Source: Caenorhabditis elegans
Taxonomy: Eukaryota; Nematoda; Chromadorea; Rhabditida; Rhabditidae
NCBI RefSeq assembly: GCF_000002985.6
Contig: NC_003279.8
Coordinates: 8,184,001-8,248,000, forward strand
DNA: 64,000 nt
Reading direction: 5' to 3'
The notes beneath the pieces were generated by a model. That model was not told the origin of the DNA. It searched no databases and saw nothing but the letters and a program-made list of their open reading frames with translations. Positions 1-15,300 of this stretch are shown in pieces. The stretch's first letter is position 1. Each line of letters begins with the position of its first letter. The position numbers and the translations under genes are program-made.

Positions 1-288
1 TTTCAAATTTCTTGCAAAGTGCAAGTGAGTTGATTTCAACCACAAAAAGAGTGTGTTTTATGAACCTTCATGTCAAAGTTCCCTATAATAGCTCACCATT
101 TCATAACACATACAATTTTCTAGTACTTTACCGGAAATACACACGTAAATCCAACTTCTTTTTCACTCTTTCCTACTTACTTGTTCTTTTAAATTGCCAA
201 GCCGAAAAGTGTCGTTTTTCGGCCTCTTCGGATATTTTATAGCACTCGTAAAGCTTTTGATTCAGTTTCCGTGTTTCTTGTTGGAAAA

Positions 289-310
289 ATGTCAACGTCA
301 TCTTTAAAAA
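289..310 (+). other. kcnl-2: Candidate alternative first coding exon of the SK channel gene
   Basis: ATG TCA ACG TCA TCT TTA AAA A followed by GTAAGTAAAT, a near-consensus donor. It leaves one base over, which fits the 2676 exon (begins GC, giving AGC). The short peptide MSTSSLK is Ser-rich like the rest of the N-terminus. Phase and donor support it, but a seven-codon exon can arise by chance. Confidence 0.45.
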
Positions 311-3300
311 GTAAGTAAATCAATTTCACTGTTTCTTACGACTTTTTTTCGACTTTGAAACGTACTTAACACAATTTAAAAGCATACAATCTACTGAAAT
401 CGTATTTTGCACTTTGACCCAACTAGAACATTATTCTAAATTTAATTTACGCTCCAACAAACTTTGCAAAAATAGAGTCACATGTTATTGGCAACCGAAA
501 ACCAAATTCAATATTATGTACTTATAGTTAGAGTATTTTGGGATATAATTCCAAAATATATTTTACCAATTGACGATCAGATTGTGACGTTTAATAACAC
601 ATTAATTAAATCGGCGCATCATTAGTTTCTAGAAAAATAAGTGAAATAGCAAATTATTTAGACATCAGTGAAGAATTTCAAATTCAAATAACGTTTCACA
701 AATTTTTTTCCGAAACTTTTTTCTATGAAATCTGGAAGTTTTTAGAAAATATTGCTGTCGAACTTTGCAAACTCCATTGCACTGAGCCCTACAGTACTTG
801 AATCACTTAACGGCGGAAACACATATTTATTGGATTCTGGCTCAAAGCTATTATAACAATAAACTTAGCAGGAATTTTTTTAAATTAATAGTGCATTATT
901 ATCAAAAATGGGTAAATAAAAGAAGGTGTTTTCTTTTCCAGTTTTTAAAAATTAATTATCCAATGATATCACTGAAAAAATTTGATTACACCAGGACGCT
1001 GTTGAGAATTTAATTTTAAATACTATATGAGGAAATACGGCTTGGCCTATAACGTTCATTTCCCATTTCCTGGAAAGTTGTTCTAAAAATTATTTTCAGA
1101 AAACTTCAATTTATGTTTGTGAAATAGAATTTCAGTAGATTGTAATATTTTTAAATAATTAGTTTATTATATTGTCGTTATAGAAAATAAAACAGATTTT
1201 CAGAAATAATTTGCTTAGAATTTAATTATGACCTTAATATGTACTTATGTGCAAACATGTCTCACTATCAGTTTAAACTCTTATTTAAAATTAGTTTCTA
1301 TCTATGTTCTGACTAGAAATAAAAGAACATTTGGCGATAGAATATTTAATTGGTGGAACACCATGAGAACCTATCTCTTTCTTTTTTTTTCTTTCTTTCT
1401 TTCTTTTTTCAATGTTCCTTTTTTGTTGGTGTCGTTCCCTCACTATTGCGTGATGTGAATAATGTTTTCTATCTGACTTAATACAACTGCTGCTTTTCTT
1501 TATGTTTTGTCCCCATTTTCTTGAAAATAGGAAGGGACAGAGAAAGCTGAAATCTTTGCGATTTTCACAATGAGAAACTGAAATTAATTCACCACCGCAC
1601 ATCGAGAAAAGACAATTTCTCATTAGAATTCGCCGTATTCAACACGGTGCTTCTTGTTTTTTGTGTTCCGTTTGCATTCTATGCTTGCTTTTTTATTCAA
1701 CCTGTTCAAAAATGAATTCAAAGCATCAACTTGATCACTCGGATGCATTTGATCATCATTCTGATTCAACGACTCCAAAGATATTATTACTATCTCCAGA
1801 AGAACTTATGTTTGATTATACTAATGGGATTTTCTTGAATGGTATGCTAATTTGTTCAGCAATTGTCAATTACAGTGATCCAAACTACTTTCAAGCTTTG
1901 CAAACTCACCAGAAAAATTTATCAATTTGTTCCTAGGATTCATGACTTAAAAATTCACTTGAAGATTTTTTAAAAGATAAATGTAAAAGTTTTATCTTTG
2001 TCAACACTTTTACAACATTTTTAAGTACAATTCGTCCAAAAACGACCTAGCACTTTTTGAGAGTTTTTTTCTTAAAATTTCATTCCATTCTGAAAATTAT
2101 GTAGTTTTTTTCCCAAAATATGAATTTCAGTTTTCAGAACCATAAAAAAGAAATTATTTCGAAAAGTTAATTTTCTATTAAATTTGTTACAGAGAACACC
2201 GATCATATAACAAAATTTGATCATAGGCATAACCGTTTTTCTCTTGTGGAATTTTGTTGTACAAAAACAACTGCATGGTCATGTCTGAAACGTTTTCCCA
2301 GTATCGGTACCTAGACAGTATAGTTTCTCTGAAAAGAAAAACAAAATACACATGTAGAAGTGTTTGATCATAGATTACCTAGCTGAAATTACAAACACTA
2401 TAGATTTTTTGTATTAAACCTGCTTGTATTTTCGAGAAAAAATAACGATTTCAAATATCGTATCAATTTCAAAATGATTAAGTCCAATAAATTCCGAAAA
2501 AAAAACAACTCCCGATAGAAATAGCGTCTTTTTAGTTTCTTCTGGTCTCTCAGTCTCTTTTCTTAAAATAACTGCTTAAATTACTCCGAAACCGAAAGAA
2601 TGGAGGAAAAAGGGGGACGTTCATTTTAATTTCTTTTTTTTTCTTTCTTGTGTACCTAAATTTACAATTTTTCAGGCATGGGAAGTGGTCGATGTCTCAG
2701 CTCAGCATCTCCCATATCAGCAGCCGAACGTCAACAATTGTGGGGTTAGTTGTCTGATTTTCCGACTTTATCTTTTTTTTTCGCTTCGTATGGAATTGTT
2801 TGGATTTTTTAAAATGTTAAAAAATGAAATGATGATAGTTCAAATTACTGGCAATCACTCATAATTTGTTTTAAAATTGTTGAGATCGACAAAAAATTTG
2901 AATTTTTTGAAAAACTGTAAATATTATTCCAGTTATTAATATGATCAAAATTAAATTGCTAAAGTAAGTAAAAATGAAGTTCAGTTTAGTTTTCCATAGC
3001 ACAACTGGAGGACAGAAATTTGGTCGAGGCTGATAGAAGTGGGAATACGTTTGAGTTTGCAGATTGAAAATTAAATTAATAAAATAAATTCATTGCTAAA
3101 CCAGCATGCCAAAAACCACCATTTGCCGCTCATTCTTTGCCTGATACACACATTAGATGTGTATTAAACATCTATATTATCAGAATAACAATTATTTTCC
3201 AGGTCTGAACTTGCGTCTAGACTTGCATTTGGGATTAGTACGCCCTTACATATTTGTTGTCTAAAGCTTTATTAAAATCTCGAGCCTACCTAGGAAATAA

Positions 3301-6300
3301 TAAAAAAGTGTAATCATTCTTTTTTATGGTAGATGATGGAATCAATCCTAAATAAAAACAAAATATTGAGCCTGAGCCAAACCAGAGGTCAAAAAATGAG
3401 CTTAAAACTAGGATTAAATTTTGAGCAAGAACCTTTACCCAAGAACCAAGAACCCAAACTTTAAGCGGTTTATTTTTATCTGTTTTTACCCAGTGTGTTT
3501 TGTTTTTTGGACGTTCAAACGTGCCTTGCCGCTCCAAACAAATCTGAGCTGAAAAAAAGCTAAATAAAAATCAGAAGAAGATTCTCAATTAGGATGATGC
3601 TTTCTGGTTGTTCATCCTTGGGGAATTCCACTGAATCTTCTTCCGAACCAAATATAGTGAAGAAGGAAGAAAAATATTCTATTCTAGAGTCACGAAGACA
3701 TCATTCAGATCACCATAGAAGAGAAAAGAGGCAAGAAAGAGAAAGAAACAGAGAAAAAAATAGAAAATAAGTCTCGAAAATTGAATTGAAGGCCATCCTG
3801 GGCTCCGGATATATGTATATTTTTTGCTCCATCCTATCTGTTTTTTTGTCTTTTTCTTTCTTTTGATCCTTCAGAGTTTTTCGTCGAAAAAGCAAGGTCG
3901 TTTGGAATTCAGAAGATGAATTTCAAGGAATCCAGAAAAAAAACGGATTTCATTCCATCTGACTGCATGATTTCGAATGTCCTTCGATTTTTCCTCGATT
4001 TTCTTTTTTCATTTTAGTTTCAGCATTTTTCTGGTCACAATTTATTGAATGGAATATCCGAACGTTGAAAAAAAAAGTTTACTTATTTTTTAAAAATCAC
4101 TTTCTCTAGAGCTACGATCAAAAGTCATTACTCACACCTACACTTCCTACCTATCTTCGTTTTGTTCTGTCAACTCATTTTCTATTCTCTTCACCTTTTT
4201 TTGTTAAAACCTGTGAAGGCGTTACCTATAGAGTCTGGGTTTTAAAAGTGAAAATTTTTAAAACAAAAAGAGTAAGGATCAAGTAAAAAATGCAGATGTT
4301 TCCCTTGCCTCACTAAGATTCCTGCCTAGAAATTAGCCCAATTTTTCCTTCGACCTAAAATAAATTGATTCAAACGCTCTAAATGAAAGCAAGCCATACA
4401 ACAATGCTTATTTGTGAAAGACGAGGTAACTGTTTCATTTAATTTAACACTTTTTCTATAATAGTTTAATATTTTTCACTATTTATTAAGACATCCAGAA
4501 TTTATGAACACAATTTATCTCATCCATTCTATCAAAAATAAGAGACAAATAAATTGTGACCAGAAGAGTAGGATAAGGCCCACGTCACACCGGCACACCG
4601 CCCATTGTCTGGTATGGGCCAACTAAAAAGTAACGTTTAAGACCATTTTGACTAAATTTGTATGCCTTGAAAGTTATAGAAGTGGAAAAAATATGCAATC
4701 AAAACTTTTTATCGAAAATGTGAACCATTTGCTTCGAAGTTAATAATTCTGAATTGAGAAAATTTTTTAATTTCTGAAACATGGCACATCGATTTTAATT
4801 TTTAGATCTGCTTTTGAGTACAAATTAAATTCTAAATGTTGTCCAAAAATAGGAATAGGCGTTCAGTGATAAAAATGAAAATAAAATTACACTGCTGAAA
4901 ATGTTCAAAATTTGCCGGAATTTTTGATTAAATTTTTGAGAAATGCCATCTACCAAGAGAAATGCGATCTTTCTTTGCAAATCTACTATTTAAAACATTT
5001 CCTACAAAATAAAAACTATAAAAAAGTTTTCTGAATTGATAAAATTTTTCAACATTTTTTGAGTACTGGTGTTACTCAATTTAATTCTAATTACTCAATC
5101 AATCAAATTAATTTTTCATTCTTCGCAACGAATTTTTTGAAGAAAAATGACCATACAGTTTACAAAATTTTTTTTTTGATTTTTTTTTGAATTGGCTTCT
5201 CCCCTATCGTTAACGTTTTATAATGTTTTATCGAGAAGAAGAGTCCAGTAGTTTTTTCCAAAGCTAATGCTCCCTTATGCTACTCACAATCAAAATTGGC
5301 TCTGACCACATATTATTTGAACTTGCAGTATTTTAGTAACGCAACATTTGTTCTACATGATATGTATTTAATCTTGATCATAAACCATATACGGCTTCCA
5401 TGCTCTTAATCTTATCTTTTTAATGAAACATATGACTGTTTTAACATTTATTATTTGTTGCAAACTTTTCTGAGTTTATCGTTTGCTAAGTTTTCGGTTT
5501 ACCAAACAAAAATCAAACATAACAATTCTTATGTAAAAAGAAAGAAAACTTTCTGCAAAAATTGAAGTACGCGTATCTATATGGAGATGTAAGGAAAAAG
5601 AGCCAAAGAGCAAATTTAGAGAAGATATATGCATAAGATCACCTGCTCAGCATCATGTTCTTATTGCATGTCATGTTTCATTGTTCTGCTTTTCACAATT
5701 TCCATTTCACTTTTTGTTGGTTTTATGATTTCAAAGTTCGAACTATTATTAATTAAATCTAGTTAACAAATTAAATAATTAAAAATTTTAAAAACGTTAC
5801 CATGGTGATTTCGAAAATTGAGTTTACTTCTCCGGGACACAATAATCAGTATTTCTGTTAACTTTTCGTTTTTTTAAATTTTATTTTTGAAATAAAGCGA
5901 TTTCGTTGAACAAAGAATCGCGCTAAGCTTTTCTGATTGCCTGACAAAAAAGGCAACAATTCTGCAACAAAATGTGCAAGAAACCTTACAAGCGTTAAGA
6001 GATTAAGCTGAAAAACGTGGCGGGATTACAGATTATCAAAAATTCACTGTTTGTTAGAAAAAAGAAATCATATAAAAATAGGCTTTTAGAAGTGTTATGA
6101 CAACTTTCAAATTTTTCCAAATATTTAATTTGAAACATTAAGAATCGGACACAACAATTCCCTTATTGTGAGCGAATTTTCGGATTTACAATTGTTTATT
6201 GAATTTTGTACTAAAAAAATTAAAAAGTCCACTGAACCCAAATCAAAGATTTTAACTTTTAAACATCACAGTTAATAGTCTAGCTGAAAAATTACTCGGG

Positions 6301-9300
6301 AACTTTTGTCTCCGATTCAAAATTTCTCAAATAAAACTCCGAAAATGTTTGCACGCTGCAAGCAGAATAAACAATTTGAAGACAAATCTTGAAAATTTTA
6401 ATCAGAAGCTTCAGTCGAACATCTTGCAAATATACGATGCTATTGAACATTGAAAATTTACAGGATCTTCAATGCATCATTCATTTGACGATCGCCCTTC
6501 AGCATCCAGTGAAGATTTATTTGCCAGCTGCAATGATATCGACAATGCAGTGAGTTTAAATTTAGTACCTTCTTTTTCTGTAATCAAAAGTGGAGTTATT
6601 GCTTTTCATTTTTTATATCATAGTTTACTACTCTACACCAGACATCAAAAATCCTTCAATAAATAAGGCGAAAATCAAAAAGTGGTTACCAGGTTGGTAG
6701 TCCACAAAACAAATCTACAATTTTTTGGGATTTTTTAGTGGTTTATGTGACTGGGAGCATAGAAATAATAAAAATCTGGTAAATCTGACTAGCGTTTTCT
6801 GAGATTGATTTGTGGGAGATTTTTATTCAAAATTTGTTTTTCTATTTGAATTTCGAATTACTCCTCTGCACCTACATCTTTGCACTCAAGTTTTCTATTA
6901 TTTTCAATTCTTGTTCTTTCTTCTTTTTCACAAATCTCTTCCGGCTCATCACATGGTCACCTATCATTTATTCAAAAAACAAAATTCGAGTTGTTGCTCT
7001 CAATGACAATCGGAACTAAAGTGACAACGTGCAGAATGGGATGAGGGATTAACTTGAACATTCTTCGTTCAAACTCACACTTTGGCAAAGTTTCATATCG
7101 AATTTACCTTTTTGAAAACATTGAATATGTAAAAAATATTACTTTTCGGTTAAAAAATCTATTGGAACAACTGTCAAAAAGAAAGAAAAATTAGAAGTGG
7201 AGGATTTAATTTAAATTAAAGTAAATTTCTGAGCATATCGCTTCGCTTGGAAATGTAAATATATATCTCTTGAATTTTAGCTGCGGCACTTGGAAATTTT
7301 TGGCTTCACCCTAGACTTATACGTAGGAAGCTTACCATAAGTATACAGAAGATGAAAAAAAGAGAGCATTTTTCAATAATATACTCATTTTCTGTATAAT
7401 TTCCTATCATTCCTACTTTGTTTACTGCTGGAAATAACATCGTTATTTTAAATTTTCATTGTCATTCCTATTTCTATTGGCAGCTTGATTATTAAGAATC
7501 TATGAATAATTTATACAAATCTTTTTTAAATTTTCCATTTCAGAGTCATGTTTTTCGGAACATGTTCCCATATTTCTCACATCATATTTTTCCTCCTTTT
7601 TCTTAGTTTTTTCTTTTCTCATTCAGTGTTTTTTTTCCCCATAGTTAGACATAAAGCAATCATTTTTCTAGTTATATCCGGTAATCATAAGCTCTTTTTT
7701 CACGGTGTAGTTTACCACTTTTATACACTTTTCTCATTCTTTTAGGATTTTTTCGTTGTACTTATCCGTATCGCAGCGGCTAGATATCCAACATTTGCAT
7801 AGCAAAACATTCATTTTACACACTTCTGCCGTTTATTAGGCTTTAAGACAAAAAAATAATCACAAATTTGTTTGTCGAAAGCTTTCAGAATTTGTAAATT
7901 CATTTTGGCATTTTATGCTCTGGTTAAGTTTTGGCGTTTTCACAATGTTTCCACAGTGCAAAAAAGTAATTAGTACAAGTATTTTGAGGGTTTTATGCTG
8001 TTTTTTCCCAAAAAAAAAGACGTTTTTAAGATGGCTATTTTTTCTAATTTTAGCTCGTACTAGTCTTTTTTATCCTCTATTCTTGTCCGTAGACAATGAA
8101 TACTTTAAATATTAGCCATTTTGGAAAGTTTTGGAATTAGGTTCAAGATTAGTTCAAGATGATGTTATTGATGTTGGGAAATAATCAAACTTTCATGAAA
8201 ATGTTACACGCGATCCGAATCAGAACAGGAGGCTGAAAGTACGTCAATTGGATGGGAAAACTGTTTAAATATTCGAACGATTTGTGCAAGAAGTTCCACA
8301 ATTTTTTAAAGTTTCGATTCTTAATTGTATATTTAGAAATTCTCAAGTTCTAAAGTTTTTCGGAACTGATACCTTTTCAGAGCTGAAGTCTTAAATGTTA
8401 AATAGAAATATTCACTGACTATGAGTAAATTGCTTCCTGTTCCGTTTCTGTTTCCAATTCTACAAAACTAGAGAAATTAGTCTTCTCGCAACACATTTAT
8501 CTGAAATTAAATCTTAATGAGTGTTTTTCTGTTTTAGTTCTCAGCTCCTCATTGGAAAGTTAATTTTGGAGAAGTCACATTAGAGTTCATTTTGAATATT
8601 TTAAATCAAAAACACAGAACCGTTATTGCCTACGAATGGGATAAAAATATAGAATGGATAAAACTTTCTTCGTAAATTCTACAGTAACCATATCACTTGT
8701 TATTTGCTCTTCATCACTGTCTTCTCCTCCCACTCATCATATTTTTAATGCACACAATAAAAAAAGGCGCTTTCAATAGAAATACTTATGAATTGAAGAG
8801 AAGTTCCTAGTGGCTGACTACCTCCTTCATTTGGAATTTGTGCTTTGTTTCCTAAATAGCGTCCAGTTTGAGAGTTTAACGGCTATAAAAAATGAAACAA
8901 TGAAACAACTGGTTAGCCTGACTTTGGGAGAATTATATTTTTGGAAAAAATTCCAGGCTATTTTCGAAACGTTGGTCAAACTAATATTAACGGGTTTCTA
9001 CCAAAATAGTATTCTATGATGTCAGTGTAAACTTCATACCGATCGTTACTTCATACCGATAGTTGACTACCAGCTGTAGCTTCTATTTTGAGAACAACAT
9101 CCAAGTTATTTTGAATGTGAAGGTTTAATTAATATAATTATTTCTCAAGCATTGTAAACCTAAACATAATAGCTTCTAACAGCATACGAAGTTATTATCA
9201 ATGAATAGGTAAGAGCTGCCAGCCTAATGTAAGGAATTCTTGTTTGGAACCCCAATCGACCTGAACAGTATGAACGTTGGGATCTAGAACGTCAGTAGTT

Positions 9301-12300
9301 TACCAGTCATGTACTAAGAAATTTTAGTTACATTCCCTTTGTATCTCATCATGTTTAATGTTATCTTGCATCTTTGCGGGACCTCTTTTTTGGAGGCGGA
9401 AATAATTGAAGGAGGCTCCCGAGCAGAGGACCCCCGTACACATTTGGTATGCATTGAACGAAAGACTCTTTTTCGTCCCTTGTCTTGTTTCTTTCTTTAT
9501 TCTTCAACTACCCCAATCGTCATTTTTTCCGACTCACGACGCCCAATTGGTTAATTCACACATCCACAAATTACTTTTTTTGGAAATTATTAATTTTTTT
9601 GACAATTTGCCAAACGAGTCTAGTTTGATCGTTAATGAAACTAACAAAAATGACTGCCGTTGTCACCTAACCCAGTATCCTTACTATTAGATCGGCAAAC
9701 TACAGTAGTAAAAAATAAAACTAATTGATAAACTGAAAAATGAGAAGTTTTTAGAAAACATTTCACAGTAAGAAGCCGGATGTTTTCCACCCATTTCCTA
9801 AACTTCTTCTCCAAAAGTAGAAAAGATGTTGTCATTACTTTTATATTTATATATCACTAAAAATTATAAATAGTAAGCATGTTTCCCAAAATTGAATGCT
9901 TCAAGCCTATAATTTGCGTTAAAAACATTGCAAAACCAAAATAGATGATTTTTGTTTTATTTTTGAATTCGCTGAAATTGTTTTTTCAAACGATTTTATC
10001 AAAAAATATTGTCATACTTTTTCTCGTTCCTAGTGTCTACCTCAATCCCACGCAAATCTGACAAATCTAACAGGATCATGACACTAGGGAAATTCCTCTT
10101 TTTTTGCAGAAAAAATGTCAAGCTCTGCCCCTTTCCTATATGGTAACCTAATTTTTTTTGTTCTCTTATGTTCATCTTTTCCTCTTTTTTTGAAAACGAA
10201 TTTTGACTTCAGAGTTCATTTTTTCCGAACAAGATTTTTTTGTGTTCTGTCGGTCATAAAAGTTCAGAAATCTGATGGAAAATGAAAAGTAAAGTGGAAC
10301 ATTCGTTTTTTTCTATGATCTAAATGTTTTTTGAAAGTTTCCTAGTTTTTCAGTAGTTGCAAAACATGCTACCCTTCCATTAATCTTACTCTTTTATTCT
10401 GAAAAAAGTAGGTTTTCTGCTTTTCAAGTTAATCTCTGAGTTGATCGAAACACCTCCCAAACAAGTAGGGTCTTTATTGGAAAAATGAGTCAAAAAGCGT
10501 CATTCAAAAAAAGCGTTCAATGACCACATTTATATTCTGCTCTATTTTATGTATATTATCTTGGGCAATTGTATTTTTTTTAGGTATTTCTCATAATTTT
10601 GTTCGACCAAAAAATCGTTCTCCCACAATTTGTATGATTAAATTAAATTATATTTCTTCAATAGTTTCTGTAAGAGTCCAAATTAAAAAAAATTATTGGC
10701 ACTATACCAAAATTGTAAATTTTGATACAATTTTTTTGCTTTCTGAAAAATTGAAAAACAGTTTTTTTTCAAAACAATTAGTGTTTCCTGAATGTGCTCA
10801 TTTTCTTGGATTCTTTGTTACTTGGTTTCCAAATAAGATGTCACCTTTTAATAATGTTTCTGTCATCTCAATTTTAAGTAAAATATTTTATGGAGATGTA
10901 AACTAGCTACTTGCAAAAAAAAATTTAATTGAACAATAAACTAGATATTATGAGACTTGAAAAAACTTGCAAACTGTTACTTGTCTCTGTCAAAAAATAA
11001 AAGTTGGAAAAGTTGATTGATATCAAGTTTGCTTCATTGAAAAATTGGGTATTTTCAAACAACGAACTTTACTAAAAATAAATTAACCTCTTTATTGGTC
11101 CAGAACTTGAGACCACGAATGTAGGTCCAAAATTTTGCATTAGAAATATCAAATTTCAAAATTCAAATCCACCCACCTACCTATCTTGAGCACATTTTCA
11201 CCCACTATTTATGAATTTTTGATTTTTATTTCGTTTTTTTTTTGCCGAATTTCCGATTCTAACACATGTTTTTCTTCCGGAGTGACTCTTTATGCTCATT
11301 TCCGGTCTGTTTTTTGATGGGAATCTCAATGAGATATCCTCCCTCACTGGTTCCTATTAGTTATTCATAGGTTTTTGCCACATTTTCGCAGTTTTTCAAA
11401 GCAACGTGGTTCTATGATTTCGGACTTTTTTTTGAATTTAAACACACCTGTCAGTCATTTAAGTTGTACTAGAGGGGAACCATAGAAAAAGTGTGACTTA
11501 TTCATTTTTCACACATTTTTCTTTTTGGTTTTTGAACGGTTGCCTAGGGGAGCTTAAACGTTTAGCTGCCGCTTTTGTTGTTGGTGAACCCCAATTTTGA
11601 GAAAATTTCGAGCAATTTTTGAATTTCAAGCTACCAAAGTTTATTGGCAATTTGTTTTGTGGTTGGCGGGAGAAACGACGTTTAAATTTTTTTTAAATAT
11701 ATATATCGAAACGTCTTGAAAAATTCACAATACATATGTCTAAGATTTTGTGTTTATTTACATTTTTATTGAATATCGAACCTAAAGCATGCATCAATTT
11801 TTAGAGTGTTCAATCTATAAAACATCTAAGCCTTCTACAACTTGTTTAATCCAAGTTACTCCCTGCCTTCATATCAATTCACATCATCTTAAACCCAAAA
11901 TCTTTGGGAAATCTGCAAAAAGTAGATCAAAAACAGCTCAAAGCAACGTCATTTTTCGTATTTTTGAAGATAAAGTATTGTAAAACGAATATTTTCTTAC
12001 ATTCATTTTTCCATTTTATCCGCTCACTCGTTACCGTCTCCAAGTTCTTCTCTTCCAGAATGTCTGCGTCACCAATGTTGCAGCACATGTACAGTCTTGA
12101 CGAGAGCAGTCTTATGGGTGTTTCCCATCATAGCCCAGTAAATATCAACCCAATGAATATTCTTTCATACAATTATCTCAACACAATCTAAAACTGTCCA
12201 TTTTCAGTATCGACAACAACGAAAAAGACGTGCCGGAATATCGGGTGCCGCCACAGGAGGATCTCATCAACGTGACGGTCCGTTCGCATGTGCCGGGGGG

Positions 12301-15300
12301 AATGGGTACAGTAGTGCAGGTGTGTGATGAAGATAATATTATGTTGCGTGTGTATGTGGTTTGAAAATTTTTTAACAAAAAATGAGTCCGGATCAAATGA
12401 GGTATGTCTTTTGGCAACCGGGATTACATAGTAGTTGGTGTGAGCAGAAAATTGTACTGCAAGCTCGGTGTTCCCCTTTATTCTAGTTTTTGAATGTATT
12501 TCTCAACCTGTTTTGATTGATTTCATCTATATTTTTTAGGATTCTCAAATGGCCGTGGGTTTCCACCACTCGGGGGACGGTCACCTCAGTCATCATTTGA
12601 CTCAAATCAGGATGTTGCACAGGTAAGACTAGGGACAAAACATTGTTCGGGAAAGTCATATTGGTGGGTTCTATCAGTTTTCGAGGCGTGTCAGGGGCGC
12701 ATATTATTTGCCTCTCCACTCGCCCTTCTCGCATCTTACCGTCCGCCCTTAATTCAATTAGTTTAAGGTGATGTTATACTCTAATTTTCAAATTTCAATA
12801 TTTTATGCTGGCGTTTTCCAGGAAAAAGCCGGGGAGGCCTGGGTAAGAAGTGCGTGCGTGGAATGTTTATGCTGCAAAAAACCTAAGTTTCGTTCAACCT
12901 GAAAACATTTATTTCGAGTTTACACACTTTTGTTTGCCGCAAAACAATTGTTCCAAGACTTTTTTCATTTTAAAACTTCTTCTTTGGGTAATATTTGAAC
13001 AATTTAGACAATTTCTAGTTTGGAAAACACTGAAATCTCTGGGGAACTAAGATTTTGGAATTTTTGGTTTGAACTTCTTTATCACGCTTGTTTTAGTCTG
13101 TGGAGCACAAAAAATGTTTCCTCCTTTGAAGGTTTCATATTTTTAGGTGTTCTATTATTTCAATTTCTTCATTGTTTTCTTGGAAATGCCTCTTATGCAA
13201 ATCATTTTTTGTGCATACTTCACCGCACACACTTCAGAACGTTTGTTCATTTGAAAATGTTGTATGAAGAAATTCAAATAGTTGAGATTTTTGCACAATT
13301 TCCAACTTCGAATAACCGTATTTTAAAGTTTTCTCAGTTTTTACGATTAGCAATAGTTTCGGATGTTCTATTTTAAATCAGAAATATAATTATTCTAAAT
13401 TTTCATACGACAAAGCTATGACCAATATATTTCCCATTTCCCTAACTCATAGATGAGACATCTGAAAACCAATTATTGTCAAATGGAACGAATTGAAGCC
13501 AAATATCTCATTTCTCACCTTTTTTCATTTTCTAGTTCAGAACATGATTTAATGAGCAAAATCTGTTATTGTACGCACGTCTGATATGGATTATTCGAGC
13601 TTCTTTTCTAAATCTTTATTAGATAATAAGCTGAAAAAACAAAAATAAAGGCATTCCGCTGGTTTTCAGTTATTTTATTGGATATCTAAGATTAAAAAAT
13701 ACCGTATCAGGTTTCTCCGTTGAATTCAAGGTCTTTATCCCATTTAATAATAATATTATTGTTCACATATTTCGTTTGCGTAAAAAATTAGAAATTCCAG
13801 CTGTTCTTTATGAGAAAAGAAACGAGCAATAGCGACAATACAACAAGCGTATTGAATTACCCGTAGAAAAACAAGGTCACCTCTTTTATTTTGTCATTTC
13901 TTTTATGGGAATATGTGTGTTTGAAGGATAGAGGTCTTAAAAATTCTTGATAGGAATTGATAAAGTTAGATAGTTTTTATCATGAGATATACATATTTTC
14001 ACTGAACTAGCCCATCCGAAAGTTAATTAGAATAGGTCAAAACCGTAGTTTCCGTTCTGTTTTATTTTAGTGGAATTTCTTCTAACTCCAATTTTTTTTT
14101 AGTTTTTCGAACCATTGAATGTCATGGTTGTTTTTTTTATCCATGCGTTCTCATCAACAATTTGTTTTTTTCTTAGAAGTTGGGTTTCTTATTCTCTTCG
14201 CTTTTTTCTATGTTCCAAAAATTCTCATTTCTAGTATTCATTGTTAATGGGAATATCCCTGCCGTCATATTTCGAAAATTCGAAGAATTTTTAAAAATTG
14301 TTTAATTGACCAATTGTACCAATGTAATTTTGGCCCACCCTGTAGTTTAATTTCTTAAAATGCAATAATTGCTTAAAATCGCTAAATTCAAAATGTGGCA
14401 AGTTTTTAAAATTGGCAATGCGTCTAAGCTTTGACTGAAGATTTATAAAAATTTTAAACACTCAATAGTGTGTTCTGTAGATAAAACGTTCGTTTGACTT
14501 GTTTTGAGTATATTCTGTCAAGAAACCACATTTGAAAAGGTTTCAGCTTTATTGATCGATCTTCTTTAAAACCAAGTTGATTCATAAATGAATGTGAAGA
14601 GCGACAGTTTTTTTTTTCAAATTTTTTATCAGATGACTAGGCTATTGAAGAAAAAACTTTAAATAAGTAATGCACTTAAGAAACAACAGTTTTTGTCGTC
14701 GAATTTAAATCTTTACTATACCACCGAATACGAAAATTCAAATAACCCTATTCCTGTAATTTTAGATCCCAACTGTCTTATGAGTAACCAATCATCAACT
14801 TTTTGTTGAAAAGAAAAACTTTAATATTCATAGCCACCACCTTCTATTCAAATGTCAACTTTCTTTTTTTTCTGTCACCAATTTCGAAAATATCCACTTT
14901 TTTCCGTATTCTGACATCTTCCTTTTTTTCTCATTTTTTTCCCGCAGTTATTAGTTTTTTCGTAGTCGTTTTGGCCATTCAATTATTCTCGTTTTTGGTC
15001 TTGTCTTTTCTTGTTTCTTGAGCTTATGCACTTCCAGAAAATGATGATACCTCGTGGAAGAACAGGATCTAGAATTGATCTTTTGGATCCAGTGCTTCGA
15101 GGGCAAAAACCTCGGAGAAAACGGGTAGACTATGATCAAGTTAGTGGTCTAAAATCTTAAATATAAATTGGTTGCACTAATGTTTTTTACAAAAATCGAG
15201 AATAACAGTGAAATGCTTGTCAAATAAGTTCAAATGGGTCACTGGTAGTAATATTACCTAAATTGAAATTTCGCTATTTTTTCCAAAAAATACGATACAC

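Noticed and set aside
4429..4436. CTGTTTCA, the upstream motif of 21U-RNAs
   Set aside because: A single eight-base match is expected by chance in 64 kb and there is no cluster.
10520..10906. 128-codon open frame in a channel-gene intron
   Set aside because: Phe/Ile/Lys/Asn-rich, no trans-splice acceptor at the start, no poly(A) context; typical AT-rich chance frame.
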